Below, piece by piece: positions 45,882 through 54,660 of a stretch of DNA of 64,000 nucleotides. A program made the translations under genes and the position numbers. Origin of the DNA: Mycobacterium sp. ACS4331. GTDB taxonomy: Bacteria > Actinomycetota > Actinomycetes > Mycobacteriales > Mycobacteriaceae. The DNA lies in assembly GCF_001667265.1 (NCBI RefSeq), contig NZ_LZHW01000011.1:1-64000 (forward strand), in the 5' to 3' direction. Numbering within the stretch: the first letter of the stretch is position 1; every line of letters starts with the position of its first letter. The notes beneath the pieces were generated by a model. The model made no database searches and was not told where the DNA came from. It was given only the letters and a program-made list of their open reading frames with translations.

Positions 45882-46316
45882 ATGACAGCCGCTGAGACTC
45901 TCCAACACTGTGTAGTCGCCGATGCCGTGCGCGTCGGTCAGGTGCGTGAGGAGTTCAGCCGTTGGCTCCGTCAGTTCAACCTGAGCCCGGATCGGCACAA
46001 CGACCTCGTCCTCGCGGTCAACGAGGCGTTGGCCAATGCGGCCGAGTTTGCCTACGTGCACCATCCCGCCCCTGGCACAGTCCGGCTGACGGCCCGTTAT
46101 GACGCACCGTCCCGGTCGGTCGCGGTGACGATCTCCGACGAGGGGGATTGGCGCGAGCCGACCAGCAGTGCCATTCCCCGGCTTCGTGGCCGCGGGATTC
46201 CGCTGATGCGGTCCCTGTCGGATGCCGCCGAGATCGAGCGTTCCCCCCACGGTACGACCGTCCGGATGCGTTTCGACCAGGTCGGCGACAACGAACGGTC
46301 TTCCGTCCTGCAGTGA
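45882..46316 (+). CDS. RsbW-like anti-sigma factor / histidine-kinase-type ATPase
   Basis: 144 aa. HATPase fold with N-box LAVNEALANAA (Asn47, Glu48, Asn52), G1 ISDEGDW (Asp86, Gly88) and G2 RGRGIPLM (Gly103, Gly105). In this family the protein binds a sigma factor and phosphorylates its STAS antagonist. The sigma factor itself is not in the window. ATG start; lies between two STAS genes. Confidence 0.87.
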   Translation: MTAAETLQHCVVADAVRVGQVREEFSRWLRQFNLSPDRHNDLVLAVNEALANAAEFAYVHHPAPGTVRLTARYDAPSRSVAVTISDEGDWREPTSSAIPRLRGRGIPLMRSLSDAAEIERSPHGTTVRMRFDQVGDNERSSVLQ

Positions 46317-46327
46317 CCGAGTGCCGC

Positions 46328-46353
46328 GTTTAGGCCACCGCCGCCGTGGGTAT
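46328..46353 (+). promoter_or_regulatory. SigF-like promoter before the second STAS gene
   Basis: GTTT at 46328-46331, a 16-base spacer and GGGTAT at 46348-46353, close to the mycobacterial SigF consensus (GGTTT and GGGTA). It lies 45 bases before ATG 46399 and would put this regulator under the stress sigma factor. Confidence 0.6.
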
Positions 46354-46398
46354 AGGCGCGTGGACTGTGACTGGCATCACCGCGGGAGAGGTTGGGGC

Positions 46399-46788
46399 AT
46401 GGCTGTTGCTCGACTGGAGAAGCTTCCCGCCTGCCTCGTCACCGAAACGACGCCGCACCGTCGTCTGTCCATAGTCGGCAGGCGCAGGGCGGACTTCACG
46501 ACGATCGTCGTCACCGGCGAGATCGACACGGCCAACGCGCGCGTGTTCGCCGACCACGTGGTGGATCTCGCCGACGGCTGTTCCTCGGTTCTGCTCGATC
46601 TCAGCGGCGTGACCTTTCTGGCGCTTGACGGGATGACCGCCCTGTACGCGATCCGGGCTGACCTGGCCCGAGGTGCGGTGGAATGGTCGCTGATCCCGGG
46701 CTCGGCGGTGTGGCGCGTGCTGGAACTGTGCGACCCCGAAGGGCTGGTGCCCACCATCGCCGAGGCCCCGGAGCGAATCGCCGGTTGA
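46399..46788 (+). CDS. STAS-domain protein without the usual phosphorylated serine
   Basis: 129 aa. STAS fold with VTGEIDTANAR and LLDLSGVTFLALDGMTALYAI. At the position where the first STAS protein has SerAla before Gly, this one has Leu76-Asp77, so the normal phosphorylation site is missing and an acidic residue is present. It may be a constitutive or decoy antagonist, or may not respond to a kinase at all. ATG with a G-rich stretch upstream. A SigF-like promoter precedes it. Confidence 0.82.
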   Translation: MAVARLEKLPACLVTETTPHRRLSIVGRRRADFTTIVVTGEIDTANARVFADHVVDLADGCSSVLLDLSGVTFLALDGMTALYAIRADLARGAVEWSLIPGSAVWRVLELCDPEGLVPTIAEAPERIAG

Positions 46789-46820
46789 TCCGGTCCCGGC
46801 CGACTCCCACGCGGCCAAAT

Positions 46821-46853
46821 CGTGACTTTACATATCGCGGTACAAATGTCACG
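46821..46853. promoter_or_regulatory. Inverted repeat CGTGAC...GTCACG before the gene at 46897
   Basis: Six-base perfect arms (46821-46826 and 46848-46853) separated by 21 AT-rich bases. The centre-to-centre distance of about 27 bases is close to 2.5 helical turns. Possible two-site operator or promoter element. Confidence 0.4.
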
Positions 46854-46896
46854 CTTCCTTATCGGGAAATCGTCCCCGAATCGGGAGGTTCGATCG

Positions 46897-47457
46897 ATGA
46901 CAGCCGCGCCAATCGAGCAGGACGAACCGGGCTCCGGCCCTGCGGACGGCACCTCGCTGAAGTATCAGCTCGCGGTTCTGGCACCGTCGGTCGCCGATGC
47001 CGTCGCGTCCTCCGGTGGCTGGGTGTTCGACCGCGTGATGGCGGGTTGGGAGGTCAGCGTCCTGATTCCCGGCCTCGACGACGCCAGTCCGACAGCGCGC
47101 CCGCTGGAGATCCTCGGGGCGCGCGCATTCAACCTCGACGCTGCCCTGGAATCCGCGTCCGGTCTTCGGCCTGACGCGATCGCGGTCGCGGCCGATATCT
47201 TCACCGGCGATCATCGCGTCAACAGGGAGGTCACGGCAGCCCTGCGCCGGCGATCCGTCGAGGTGTCGTTCTGGGGAGACGGCACGCCGCCGTCAGTGGC
47301 GGGTGAGGGTACGGACGTCGAACCGATCGAGCATCCGTTGACCGCGGCAGCACGCGCGTTCAAGAGTCATGCACTGGCGCTCGTCTCGGCCGCGTCCGGC
47401 GCTGTCGGACGGACCGAGAAGTTCTTCGCGATCGGCACGTCCCACCGGGAATGGTGA
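46897..47457 (+). CDS. Hypothetical protein
   Basis: 186 aa. I do not recognise the family. ATG with GGGAGG nine bases upstream. The protein is soluble by appearance, with alternating hydrophobic strands (KYQLAVLAPSVADAV, WEVSVLIPGL, DAIAVAADIFTG, VEVSFWGDG) suggestive of a Rossmann-like or receiver-like fold, and a C-terminal helix rich in Ala. It follows the STAS/HATPase group and may belong to it. The stop lies 1 bp from the converging synthetase gene. Confidence 0.7.
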   Translation: MTAAPIEQDEPGSGPADGTSLKYQLAVLAPSVADAVASSGGWVFDRVMAGWEVSVLIPGLDDASPTARPLEILGARAFNLDAALESASGLRPDAIAVAADIFTGDHRVNREVTAALRRRSVEVSFWGDGTPPSVAGEGTDVEPIEHPLTAAARAFKSHALALVSAASGAVGRTEKFFAIGTSHREW

Positions 47458-47458
47458 A

Positions 47459-48928
47459 TCAGTTCAGGCGAGTTCGAAGTTCGCGCTTGAGCACCTTGCC
47501 GTAGCTGTTCTTGGGCAGGTCGTCGACGAACAGATAGCGCTTCGGTCGTTTGAAACGGGCGATCCGCTCCAGCAGATGGGCGTCGAGCGCACCTTCGTCG
47601 GCCGTTCCGACGACGAAGGCGACCACAATCTCGCCCCACTCCGCGTCGGGCGCACCGACGACACACGCCTCCCTCACGCCGGGATGCTCGAGCAGAACCT
47701 CCTCCACCTCGCGCGGGTAGATGTTGCTGCCACCGCTGATGACCACATCCTTCGAGCGGTCCCGCAGAGTCAGGTGTCCCCGGTCGTCGAAGGAGCCCAA
47801 GTCCCCGGTGTGCAGCCAGCCGCCGGCCAGTGCCTCCGCGGTCGCGGCCGCGTTGTTCCAGTACCCCGACATCACGACATCGCCGCGGCAGACGATCTCG
47901 CCGATCTCGCCGGGTCCGAGCGTGGCACCGTCCGGGCCGACCACCATCACCTCGACGCCGGATCGGGCGTACCCGACGGAGCCCAGGACCGCGTCGTCGG
48001 CCGCCACATGGTCGGCCCGGGGCAGCCCGGTGATCGTCATCGGTGACTCACCTTGTCCGTAGATCTGGGCGAAGATCGGTCCGAATGCCGCCATGGCCTT
48101 CTTGAGGCTGTCGACGTACATCGGTCCGCCGCCGTAGACGACGGTGCGAAGGTGCTCGGGCGCCGATCTGCCGGTGTCCACCAACCGCTGCACCATGGTC
48201 GGCGCCAGGAACGCGGCGCAGCCGGGATGCGCCCCGCACAGATCGAGGAACTCGTCGGCGTCGAACGCCCCGGAGGCCGGAATCACCTGCCGTGCACCGC
48301 GTGAGACGTAGGCCGGGATGTACAGCCCGGAGCCGTGCGACATCGGCGCGGCGTGGACCAGGCTGGTGGTGTGATCGGGGGAGTCGATGTCGGCGAGGTG
48401 CGCCAGCGTCATCGCCAGGAGACTGCGATGGGACAGCATCGCGCCCTTGGACCTGCCGGTCGTCCCGCTGGTGTAGAACAGCCACGCCAGGGCGGTGGGG
48501 TCGGCGGACGGTGCGGCCGACGGTTCGGCGCCGAAGCGCGCGTGATACGACGACGTGCCGAGAATCTCGACCGGGGTGTCGGCCAGAGGTGTCAGGGTCT
48601 CGGCGATCTTGGGCGAGGCGAACACCGCGGCGGCGCCGGAGTCCGCCATGATGTCGACCATCTCGCGGGCGTGCAGCTTGAAGTTGATCGGCACGACCAC
48701 GCAGTCGGCGGCCCAGACGCCGAACAGCAGCTCGACCAGTTCGGGGCGGTTCTCGCTCGCGACCGCGATCCGGCTTCCGGGTGAGACGGACCGCCGCAGC
48801 GAGGACGCCAAGCGTAGCGCGCGGTCACGAAGCTCGGCCCAGGTGCACTGCTGCTGCGTGCCCAGGTACACCGCCCCGTGGTCGGGAAACCGCGTGGCCG
48901 CGGTCTCCAGCACGCTGAAGATGTTCAC
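47459..48928 (-). CDS. Acyl-CoA synthetase (FadD-type, AMP-forming)
   Basis: 489 aa. AMP-binding motif [13 protein letters not shown] near residue 152, GWLHTGDLG, and the C-terminal [10 protein letters not shown] with the catalytic Lys. Activates a carboxylic acid to its CoA thioester. GTG start overlapping the upstream SDR stop (GTGA). Last gene of a five-gene minus-strand operon that begins with the propeller protein at 53640. Confidence 0.92.
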   Translation of the reverse strand: MNIFSVLETAATRFPDHGAVYLGTQQQCTWAELRDRALRLASSLRRSVSPGSRIAVASENRPELVELLFGVWAADCVVVPINFKLHAREMVDIMADSGAAAVFASPKIAETLTPLADTPVEILGTSSYHARFGAEPSAAPSADPTALAWLFYTSGTTGRSKGAMLSHRSLLAMTLAHLADIDSPDHTTSLVHAAPMSHGSGLYIPAYVSRGARQVIPASGAFDADEFLDLCGAHPGCAAFLAPTMVQRLVDTGRSAPEHLRTVVYGGGPMYVDSLKKAMAAFGPIFAQIYGQGESPMTITGLPRADHVAADDAVLGSVGYARSGVEVMVVGPDGATLGPGEIGEIVCRGDVVMSGYWNNAAATAEALAGGWLHTGDLGSFDDRGHLTLRDRSKDVVISGGSNIYPREVEEVLLEHPGVREACVVGAPDAEWGEIVVAFVVGTADEGALDAHLLERIARFKRPKRYLFVDDLPKNSYGKVLKRELRTRLN

Positions 48929-49710
48929 CGGGGCACCCACTGCGATTCGAGAGCGAAGTCCGACAGGTACTTGGTGGAACTCCACCCGCCGTCGACCACG
49001 ATGGTCTGCCCGTTGATGAATGAGCCTCCCGGCGAGCACAGGAAGGCCACCGTGGACGCGATGTCCTCGACTCGGCCGAGGCGTTGATGCGGAGTCATCT
49101 CGGTGTTGATCTTGCGGAAGCGTTCGTCTTCGAGACGGTGCGCAACCATCGGAGTGACGGTGACCCCGGGTGCCACGGCGTTGCAGCGGATTCCCTGCGG
49201 CCCGTACTGACACGCGATGTGCGTGGTCAGCGCGGTCAGGCCGCCCTTGGCCGCCGAGTAGGCGCCGCCGCGCAGGCCGCCCACGACGGCGAACGTGGAC
49301 GTGATGTTGATGATCGCCGACCCCTCCCGCATGTGCGGAATGACGTCGCGCGCCAACCGGAACGGCGCCCGCAGCATGACACCGAGGAAGTGGTCGAGGG
49401 ACTCGTCGTCGGTCTCGTGCAGGGGTTTCGGGCTGCCGATACCGGCATTGTTGATCAGGAAGTCGATCCGCCCCCAGCGTTCGATGGCCGCCTCGACGAT
49501 CCGCGTGGGCGCGTCGTCCGCCGTGAGGTCCACCGCGAGGGTGCTGACCAGTTCGGGGTCGCCGGTCGTCTGGGCCACCGCATCGCGCAGCGCCGCCAAC
49601 CGCTCCTCGTCGCGGCCGGTGCCCAGCACGGCGATCCCCTGCTGGGCAAGCGCTGTGGCGCAGCCGAATCCGATACCGCTGCTGGCGCCCGTGACTATCG
49701 CTACCTGCAT
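48925..49710 (-). CDS. Short-chain dehydrogenase/reductase (SDR)
   Basis: 261 aa classical [11 protein letters not shown] (residues 7-14), NNAG, and catalytic YSAAK in [10 protein letters not shown], with the usual C-terminal VDGG. ATG with GAGAGGAAC upstream. Between two synthetase genes with a 12-bp gap to the one upstream. Expected to act on a hydroxylated or keto intermediate. Confidence 0.88.
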   Translation of the reverse strand: MQVAIVTGASSGIGFGCATALAQQGIAVLGTGRDEERLAALRDAVAQTTGDPELVSTLAVDLTADDAPTRIVEAAIERWGRIDFLINNAGIGSPKPLHETDDESLDHFLGVMLRAPFRLARDVIPHMREGSAIINITSTFAVVGGLRGGAYSAAKGGLTALTTHIACQYGPQGIRCNAVAPGVTVTPMVAHRLEDERFRKINTEMTPHQRLGRVEDIASTVAFLCSPGGSFINGQTIVVDGGWSSTKYLSDFALESQWVPR

Positions 49711-49722
49711 GGGTTGTTCCTC

Positions 49723-51285
49723 TCAGTTCGGCTCGGCCAGGGCCGCCCGGATCCGGTGTTTGAGAACCTTGCCCGCATCGTTTTTGGGCAGCGCATCCCA
49801 GATGACCACCTGCTCGGGGACTTTGAACCTGGCCACACCGGCGGCTACCAGGGCTGCGTGCAGGCGCGGGAGGTCGGGCGGTGCCCCATCGGCCACGACC
49901 ACCGCACACGCGCGTTCACCCGTGCGCGGATCAGGCAGTCCGACGATCGCGATCTCGGCGATGCCGGGTTCGGTGATGAGGATGTCTTCGATCTCCTTGG
50001 GGGAGATGTTCTCGCCGTTGCGGATGATGATGTCCTTGGCGCGTCCAGTCACCACGAGGTAGTCGCCGTCGATCCATTCGCCGAGGTCCCCCGTGCGGAA
50101 GTATCCGTCGGCGTCGAAGGCCTCGGTGTTGTCCTCGGCATGCAGATACCCGAGCAGCATCTGCGCCCCGCGGGCCCTGATCTCACCGTCGACGATCACC
50201 ACATCGGCGATCCCGGGCCGGCCATCGGTGCCCGCGGCGTGATCGGTGTCGCCGGGTGTGCACGCGCCCACCGTGGTGACCGGCACCTCGGTGGAACCGT
50301 ACACGCGACTGACCACGGCATGATCGAAATACTCTGTCGCGCTGCGGATGAGCGACGGCGGCACTGAAGCCCCGCCGCAGATGAAGACCTTCAGATCCGG
50401 CAGGGTGGTGCCCGCGCGGCGGGCCGCCTCGAGCAGCTGGGTCAGAAACGGCGTGGCACCGGCCATGTGCGTGCAGCGGTGCGCGGTCATGAGCGCGACG
50501 GCGTCGTCAGCGTCCCATCTGTCCATGAGCACCGCGGTGGTGCCCAGCAGCAGCGGGCACTCGAAGGCGTAGATGGAGCCGCCGATGTGCGCGATCGGCG
50601 ACGGCACCAGAAACCGGTCACCGGGTGAGATGTGCCAGTTGTCGCGCAGCTGGCAGATCAGCGCGTGCAGCGAATTATGGCTGTGCAGTACACCTTTGGC
50701 GCGACCTGTGGTGCCCGAGGTGTAGAGGATCATGCGGACGTCGTCGGGATCGGGCTGGGGAAGGTCCACGTCTGCGTCGGTGCCGTGGAACAGGTCGGCG
50801 TAGGGCGTGTGGCCATCACCGCGCACCACCACGACCTCCGGGGGATCATTCACGTCCGCGACGACGCGGTCCAGCATGGCGGGGTAGTCATGACCACGGA
50901 ACTCGGCCGGCACGAAGATCATCCGGGAGCCGGCGTCGTCGAGGATGAACCGAAGTTCGTTCTCGCGCAGCGACGGCAGGATGGGGTTGACCACCATGCC
51001 GGCCAACGTCGCCCCGAGATAGACCACTGCGGCTTCGTGCCAGTTGGGCAGCATGAACGACACCACGCTGCCGACGGGCATCCGGGCCACCAGGGCCTGT
51101 GCCAGATCACCGGCCTGCTGCAGAAGCGTCTCGCAGTCCAACCGCACATCCCCGTCGGCGATCAGGACACGGTCGGGGGTGGTCTCGGCGGCCTGGCGCA
51201 GGGTGTCGGCCAGCGTGGTCGACACCCACCAGCCCCGTCGATGCGCTGGTTCCCTGATGTCCTCGGTGACCGGCATCGGCTTCAC
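49723..51285 (-). CDS. Acyl-CoA synthetase / AMP-dependent ligase
   Basis: 520 aa. [31 protein letters not shown] and the C-terminal PKNDAGKVLKHR with its catalytic Lys. Belongs to the group of medium-chain or cyclic-acid ligases rather than long-chain FadD. The GTG overlaps the GntR stop (GTGA); ATG 51276 is an alternative start. Likely activates an acid produced by the divergent oxygenase operon. Confidence 0.9.
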   Translation of the reverse strand: MKPMPVTEDIREPAHRRGWWVSTTLADTLRQAAETTPDRVLIADGDVRLDCETLLQQAGDLAQALVARMPVGSVVSFMLPNWHEAAVVYLGATLAGMVVNPILPSLRENELRFILDDAGSRMIFVPAEFRGHDYPAMLDRVVADVNDPPEVVVVRGDGHTPYADLFHGTDADVDLPQPDPDDVRMILYTSGTTGRAKGVLHSHNSLHALICQLRDNWHISPGDRFLVPSPIAHIGGSIYAFECPLLLGTTAVLMDRWDADDAVALMTAHRCTHMAGATPFLTQLLEAARRAGTTLPDLKVFICGGASVPPSLIRSATEYFDHAVVSRVYGSTEVPVTTVGACTPGDTDHAAGTDGRPGIADVVIVDGEIRARGAQMLLGYLHAEDNTEAFDADGYFRTGDLGEWIDGDYLVVTGRAKDIIIRNGENISPKEIEDILITEPGIAEIAIVGLPDPRTGERACAVVVADGAPPDLPRLHAALVAAGVARFKVPEQVVIWDALPKNDAGKVLKHRIRAALAEPN

Positions 51286-52025
51286 CCCTTCACCCGCCGC
51301 AGCGTTGTGGAGTAGCGGTACCGGGATGCCGGATGTGTGTTGATCGTGACCTGGGCGGTTTCACCGTCGGAGGTGGTGTAGGTGCGGCGCACCTCGAGTG
51401 CGGCCGTGCCGGGGTCGACGTCGAGGCGTGCGGCCAGGTCGGTGCGCATGAGCACGGCCGAGATCTCCTGGTGCACTTCGACGATGCTGCGGCCGAACAT
51501 GTCCTCGATGAGCGGGAAGATCGGGCCGTTGTGTCGTTGCAGCATCCGGCCCACGGCCGCGAACGACCGGTTGATGTAGTACTCCGTGAAGCACACCGGG
51601 TTGGGTGCGCCCTCGACCTGTCGGTAGCCGCCGACCGCGAGCCACTCCTCGCCGATCTTCAGGCCGGTGCGCGCCGCGAGGTCGGCGTCCACGGTCAGCA
51701 TCTTGTTGGCGTTGATGACGAAGCGTGCGCCCGTCGCGAAGGCCATCAGGTCGTCGATCGACATGACGTCCTGGGCATAGGAACTCGTCGACGTGCGGGG
51801 CACCACCATCGTGCCCGCACGGGGACGCGACGCAATCAGGTTGTCGTCGCGCAGTCGGCGCAGGGCCTCGCGGACGGTGTAACGACTCACCGAGAAGCGT
51901 TCGCACAGAGCGTGTTCGGTGGGCAGTTGCGAGCCGACGGGGTAGATCCCGTCGACGATCTCCTGCCGCAGCACGCGCGCCACCTGAAGGTAGCGGGGAT
52001 CAGTCGAGGAGCTCTGCGTCGTCAT
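51282..52025 (-). CDS. GntR-family regulator, HutC subfamily
   Basis: 247 aa. N-terminal winged helix-turn-helix (LPTEHALCERFSVSRYTVRE, about residues 35-54) and a C-terminal UTRA ligand domain (PVCFTEYYINRSF), so HutC type. These proteins usually repress a pathway until its substrate or an intermediate binds. ATG 7 bp after the propeller-protein stop. Two GTCCAGAC sites in the shared promoter region of this locus fit the HutC half-site pattern GTnTAnAC with one change, which makes autoregulation likely. Confidence 0.9.
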   Translation of the reverse strand: MTTQSSSTDPRYLQVARVLRQEIVDGIYPVGSQLPTEHALCERFSVSRYTVREALRRLRDDNLIASRPRAGTMVVPRTSTSSYAQDVMSIDDLMAFATGARFVINANKMLTVDADLAARTGLKIGEEWLAVGGYRQVEGAPNPVCFTEYYINRSFAAVGRMLQRHNGPIFPLIEDMFGRSIVEVHQEISAVLMRTDLAARLDVDPGTAALEVRRTYTTSDGETAQVTINTHPASRYRYSTTLRRVKG

Positions 52026-52032
52026 GGTCGTG

Positions 52033-53640
52033 TCACATTGTGGCCGGACGCAGTGCCAGGACGCTGCCGTCACCGTCAGCCGAGACGTAGAGGGTGCCGT
52101 CGGGTGCGGCGGTGATCCCTGCGAAGGGTCCCTGCGGTCCGGAGAACGGCGGCATGCCGAGCAGCGGTTTGGGTGTCACTCCCGGGGCAGCGCCCACCGG
52201 CAGGCCCGCGGCGATCACGCGGGAGGACCCGGTCGCGCGGTCGAATTCGATCACCGACTTCGTTCCCGCATCGACGACGAAGAGTCGACCGTTGCGCTCG
52301 GTGATGCCCTGCGGTGTGACGAGCCCTTCCAGCACAGTGTTGGTCGCACCGGAGGATACGCGCGTCACACGGCCCGCCCCGGACTCGGTGACCAGGACTG
52401 AACCGCCGGGTTCGCCCAGCACACCGACCGGTCCCTGCAGGCCTGTCGCCAGCACCTCGACGTCGGTGCCCCGCACCGACAGCACCCGTCCGGTGCCGAA
52501 CTCGGCGACCACGGCCGCGCCGTCGGGGGTGAGATCCACGCCGTAGAGCTGATCGAAACCGTCAGCCAGGTACTCGGTTTCGCCGGCGGCGGGCCGGAAT
52601 CGGGCCACCTGACCGCCGGAGGTGGTCACCACGAACTCGTCGGCGCCCGCGGGGACCAGACCGCGCAGGAAGCCGGGATAGCCGGGCGTGAAGAGCATGC
52701 CGACGGTCTGCAGCGCCCCGTCGCGCAACACGTAGAAGTAGGTGCCGTCGGCGACGTACAGCTGGCCATCGGTTCCGATGGCCAGATCCAACGGCCAGTT
52801 GAGCCCGCCGGGCAGCAGCGTGCGGGTGTTCCCGTCGGTGATCTCGGTGATCTCACCGGTGAAGTTGGAGACGAGGAGACGGCCCTCGGCGAACGTCAGG
52901 TTGTCCAGCCCCGGGGACAGTGACGCCAGCACGCTCTGTTCGCCGGAGCGGGGATCGATCCGCAGCACCTGGCCGGTGGCGACCTGGGTCGACACGATGC
53001 GGCCCTGATCGTCGAACTTCACCGCGTCGGGTACGCCGAGGCCGGTGGCCACCGTTTCGGGTTGGCCGCCGTCGGGATCGATCCGCCAGATCTCGTTGGC
53101 GCCCATCACCGGGAAGTAGAGCAGCCCGTCGGGCCCCACCTCCATCGCGTTGGGGGAGGGCACGTTGTCCAGCAGCAGCCGCGGCTGGCCGCCGTTGAGG
53201 TCGAGCTCGAAGATTCGGCCGCCTTCGCGGCATTCGCCGACGAAGAGTCGGCCGTTGTGGAACGTGATGCCGTTGGCGCAGGGCATATCGTCGCGCAGGA
53301 CCCGGGCCCGGCCTGAGCCGGACATGTCGAGAACGCTGACCCGGCCGTTCATCACTTCGGTGGCGTACAGCGCCCCCGACGGATCGAAGGCGACGTCGTC
53401 GGGGGCGACGATGTCGCCGCCCTTGGCGCTGACCGTCTCGACGTCGCCGGTGCTCAGGTTCACCGCGCTGATCTGGCTGCCGGTGACCTGGGCGACGTAC
53501 ACCCGGCCGTCGGGTCCCGTCCGCAGACCGTTGGCGCCGAAGAGCCGGCTCGGCGGTGTGAGCCGGTCCACCCGCCAGCCGTCGGCCGCTTCGCAGTGCT
53601 GCGGAAATGGGCCTGAGCGGGTCATCTGTCCGGCATTCAC
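52033..53640 (-). CDS. SMP-30/NHL-type beta-propeller protein, double length
   Basis: 535 aa from a GTG start; ATG 53625 is possible. Contains a series of propeller repeats such as GPDGRVYVAQV, DPSGALYATEV, GPDGLLYFPVM, GTDGQLYVADG and TPDGAAVVAEF, as in SMP-30/gluconolactonase-like lactonases and strictosidine-synthase-like proteins. It is nearly twice the 300 aa of SMP-30, so probably two propellers or one large one. No signal peptide. A lactonase role would fit the Baeyer-Villiger enzyme of the divergent operon; catalytic metal ligands could not be assigned. First gene of the minus-strand operon, with a good promoter. Confidence 0.8.
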   Translation of the reverse strand: MNAGQMTRSGPFPQHCEAADGWRVDRLTPPSRLFGANGLRTGPDGRVYVAQVTGSQISAVNLSTGDVETVSAKGGDIVAPDDVAFDPSGALYATEVMNGRVSVLDMSGSGRARVLRDDMPCANGITFHNGRLFVGECREGGRIFELDLNGGQPRLLLDNVPSPNAMEVGPDGLLYFPVMGANEIWRIDPDGGQPETVATGLGVPDAVKFDDQGRIVSTQVATGQVLRIDPRSGEQSVLASLSPGLDNLTFAEGRLLVSNFTGEITEITDGNTRTLLPGGLNWPLDLAIGTDGQLYVADGTYFYVLRDGALQTVGMLFTPGYPGFLRGLVPAGADEFVVTTSGGQVARFRPAAGETEYLADGFDQLYGVDLTPDGAAVVAEFGTGRVLSVRGTDVEVLATGLQGPVGVLGEPGGSVLVTESGAGRVTRVSSGATNTVLEGLVTPQGITERNGRLFVVDAGTKSVIEFDRATGSSRVIAAGLPVGAAPGVTPKPLLGMPPFSGPQGPFAGITAAPDGTLYVSADGDGSVLALRPATM

Positions 53641-53647
53641 GGCTCGG

Positions 53648-53676
53648 ACACTATCAATCGAGTCTGGTCCAGACAA
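53648..53676 (-). promoter_or_regulatory. SigA-like promoter of the propeller-GntR-synthetase operon
   Basis: On the minus strand TTGTCT (53671-53676), a 17-base spacer and TAGTGT (53648-53653). The -35 box overlaps the palindrome at 53662-53674. Confidence 0.7.
53662..53674. promoter_or_regulatory. GntR operator candidate 1
   Basis: GTCTGGTCCAGAC, a perfect 13-bp palindrome around a central T. Includes GTCCAGACAAT, which recurs at 53764. Placed over the -35 box of the leftward promoter. Confidence 0.68.
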
Positions 53677-53763
53677 TAGTGCCGACAACGGCCGATTTTC
53701 GGTCTTGACGGGCCAGAGAACTGTAGAGAATGATGTTCTCAAATGAGTGCATGTCCATTTTAT

Positions 53764-53774
53764 GTCCAGACAAT
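53764..53774 (+). promoter_or_regulatory. GntR operator candidate 2
   Basis: GTCCAGACAAT, identical over 11 bases to the copy at 53667-53677 and 97 bases from it. It lies 20 bases before the GTG of the rightward SDR gene. Confidence 0.65.
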
Positions 53775-53793
53775 TGGCGGCTGGGGCTGACAG

Positions 53794-54660
53794 GTGGAGT
53801 CTGTGACAAACGAGCTGTTGGGCCTGGACGGTCGTGTGGTGATCGTGTCCGGCGCTGCTGGTGGCGGCATCGGCACAACGGTCACCCGGATGGTTGCCGC
53901 GGCGGGCGCGATCGTCGTCGCGGTCAGCAGGTCCAAGGAGAACCTGGACCAGCATGTCGCACCGCTGGTCGACGAGGGGCTGACGGTCATCCCGGTCGCC
54001 GCCGACGCGAGCACCGATGAGGGCATCGACACCGCACTCGACGCGGCCCGGAGCGCGGGGGGCCAGCTGTACGGTCTGGTCAACGTGGCCGGCGGCGCCG
54101 GGCCGCAGACCTGGATGCCGTCGACCCGGGTGAGCCGATCCGACTGGCGCGCACTGTTCACCCAGAACCTCGAGACGATGTTCTTCATGAGCCAGGCCGT
54201 GGCCGCGGAACTGCGTGCCAGCGCGCTGCCCGGTTCCATCGTGTCGATCTCGTCCATCAGCGGCATGAACACCGCGCCGTTCCATGTCGCCTACGGCACC
54301 GCCAAGGCCGCCGTCGTCGCGGCCACCCGCACCATGGCCGTCGAGTTGGCCGCGCACAACATCCGTGTCAACGCCGTAGCGCCGGGCGTCACCGAGACCC
54401 CGGCCTCGGGCACCTACGTCGACCCCGACCCGGACCGGGATCGGCGTGCGATCGCGATGGGGCGCCGCGGCCGTCCCGAGGAACAGGCCGGCGCGATCCT
54501 GTTCCTGCTCTCGGAGCTGTCGAGCTACATCACCGGACAGACCCTGTTGGTCGACGGGGGGCTGAACCTGCGCTGGACACATCTCGGCGCTGACAACACG
54601 TCGCTGTTCCTCAAGGACGAAACGTTCCGTGCGGCTATAACCAGTTGGGAGGCAACGTGA
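53794..54660 (+). CDS. Short-chain dehydrogenase/reductase (SDR)
   Basis: 288 aa. SGAAGGGIG in place of the usual cofactor loop, NVAGGAG where NNAG is typical, and catalytic YGTAK in VAYGTAKAA; LLVDGG near the C-terminus. GTG at 53794; a second GTG at 53803 closer to GGTGGAG may be the real start. First gene of the rightward catabolic operon; its stop overlaps the Rieske gene as GTGA. Confidence 0.86.
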   Translation: MESVTNELLGLDGRVVIVSGAAGGGIGTTVTRMVAAAGAIVVAVSRSKENLDQHVAPLVDEGLTVIPVAADASTDEGIDTALDAARSAGGQLYGLVNVAGGAGPQTWMPSTRVSRSDWRALFTQNLETMFFMSQAVAAELRASALPGSIVSISSISGMNTAPFHVAYGTAKAAVVAATRTMAVELAAHNIRVNAVAPGVTETPASGTYVDPDPDRDRRAIAMGRRGRPEEQAGAILFLLSELSSYITGQTLLVDGGLNLRWTHLGADNTSLFLKDETFRAAITSWEAT

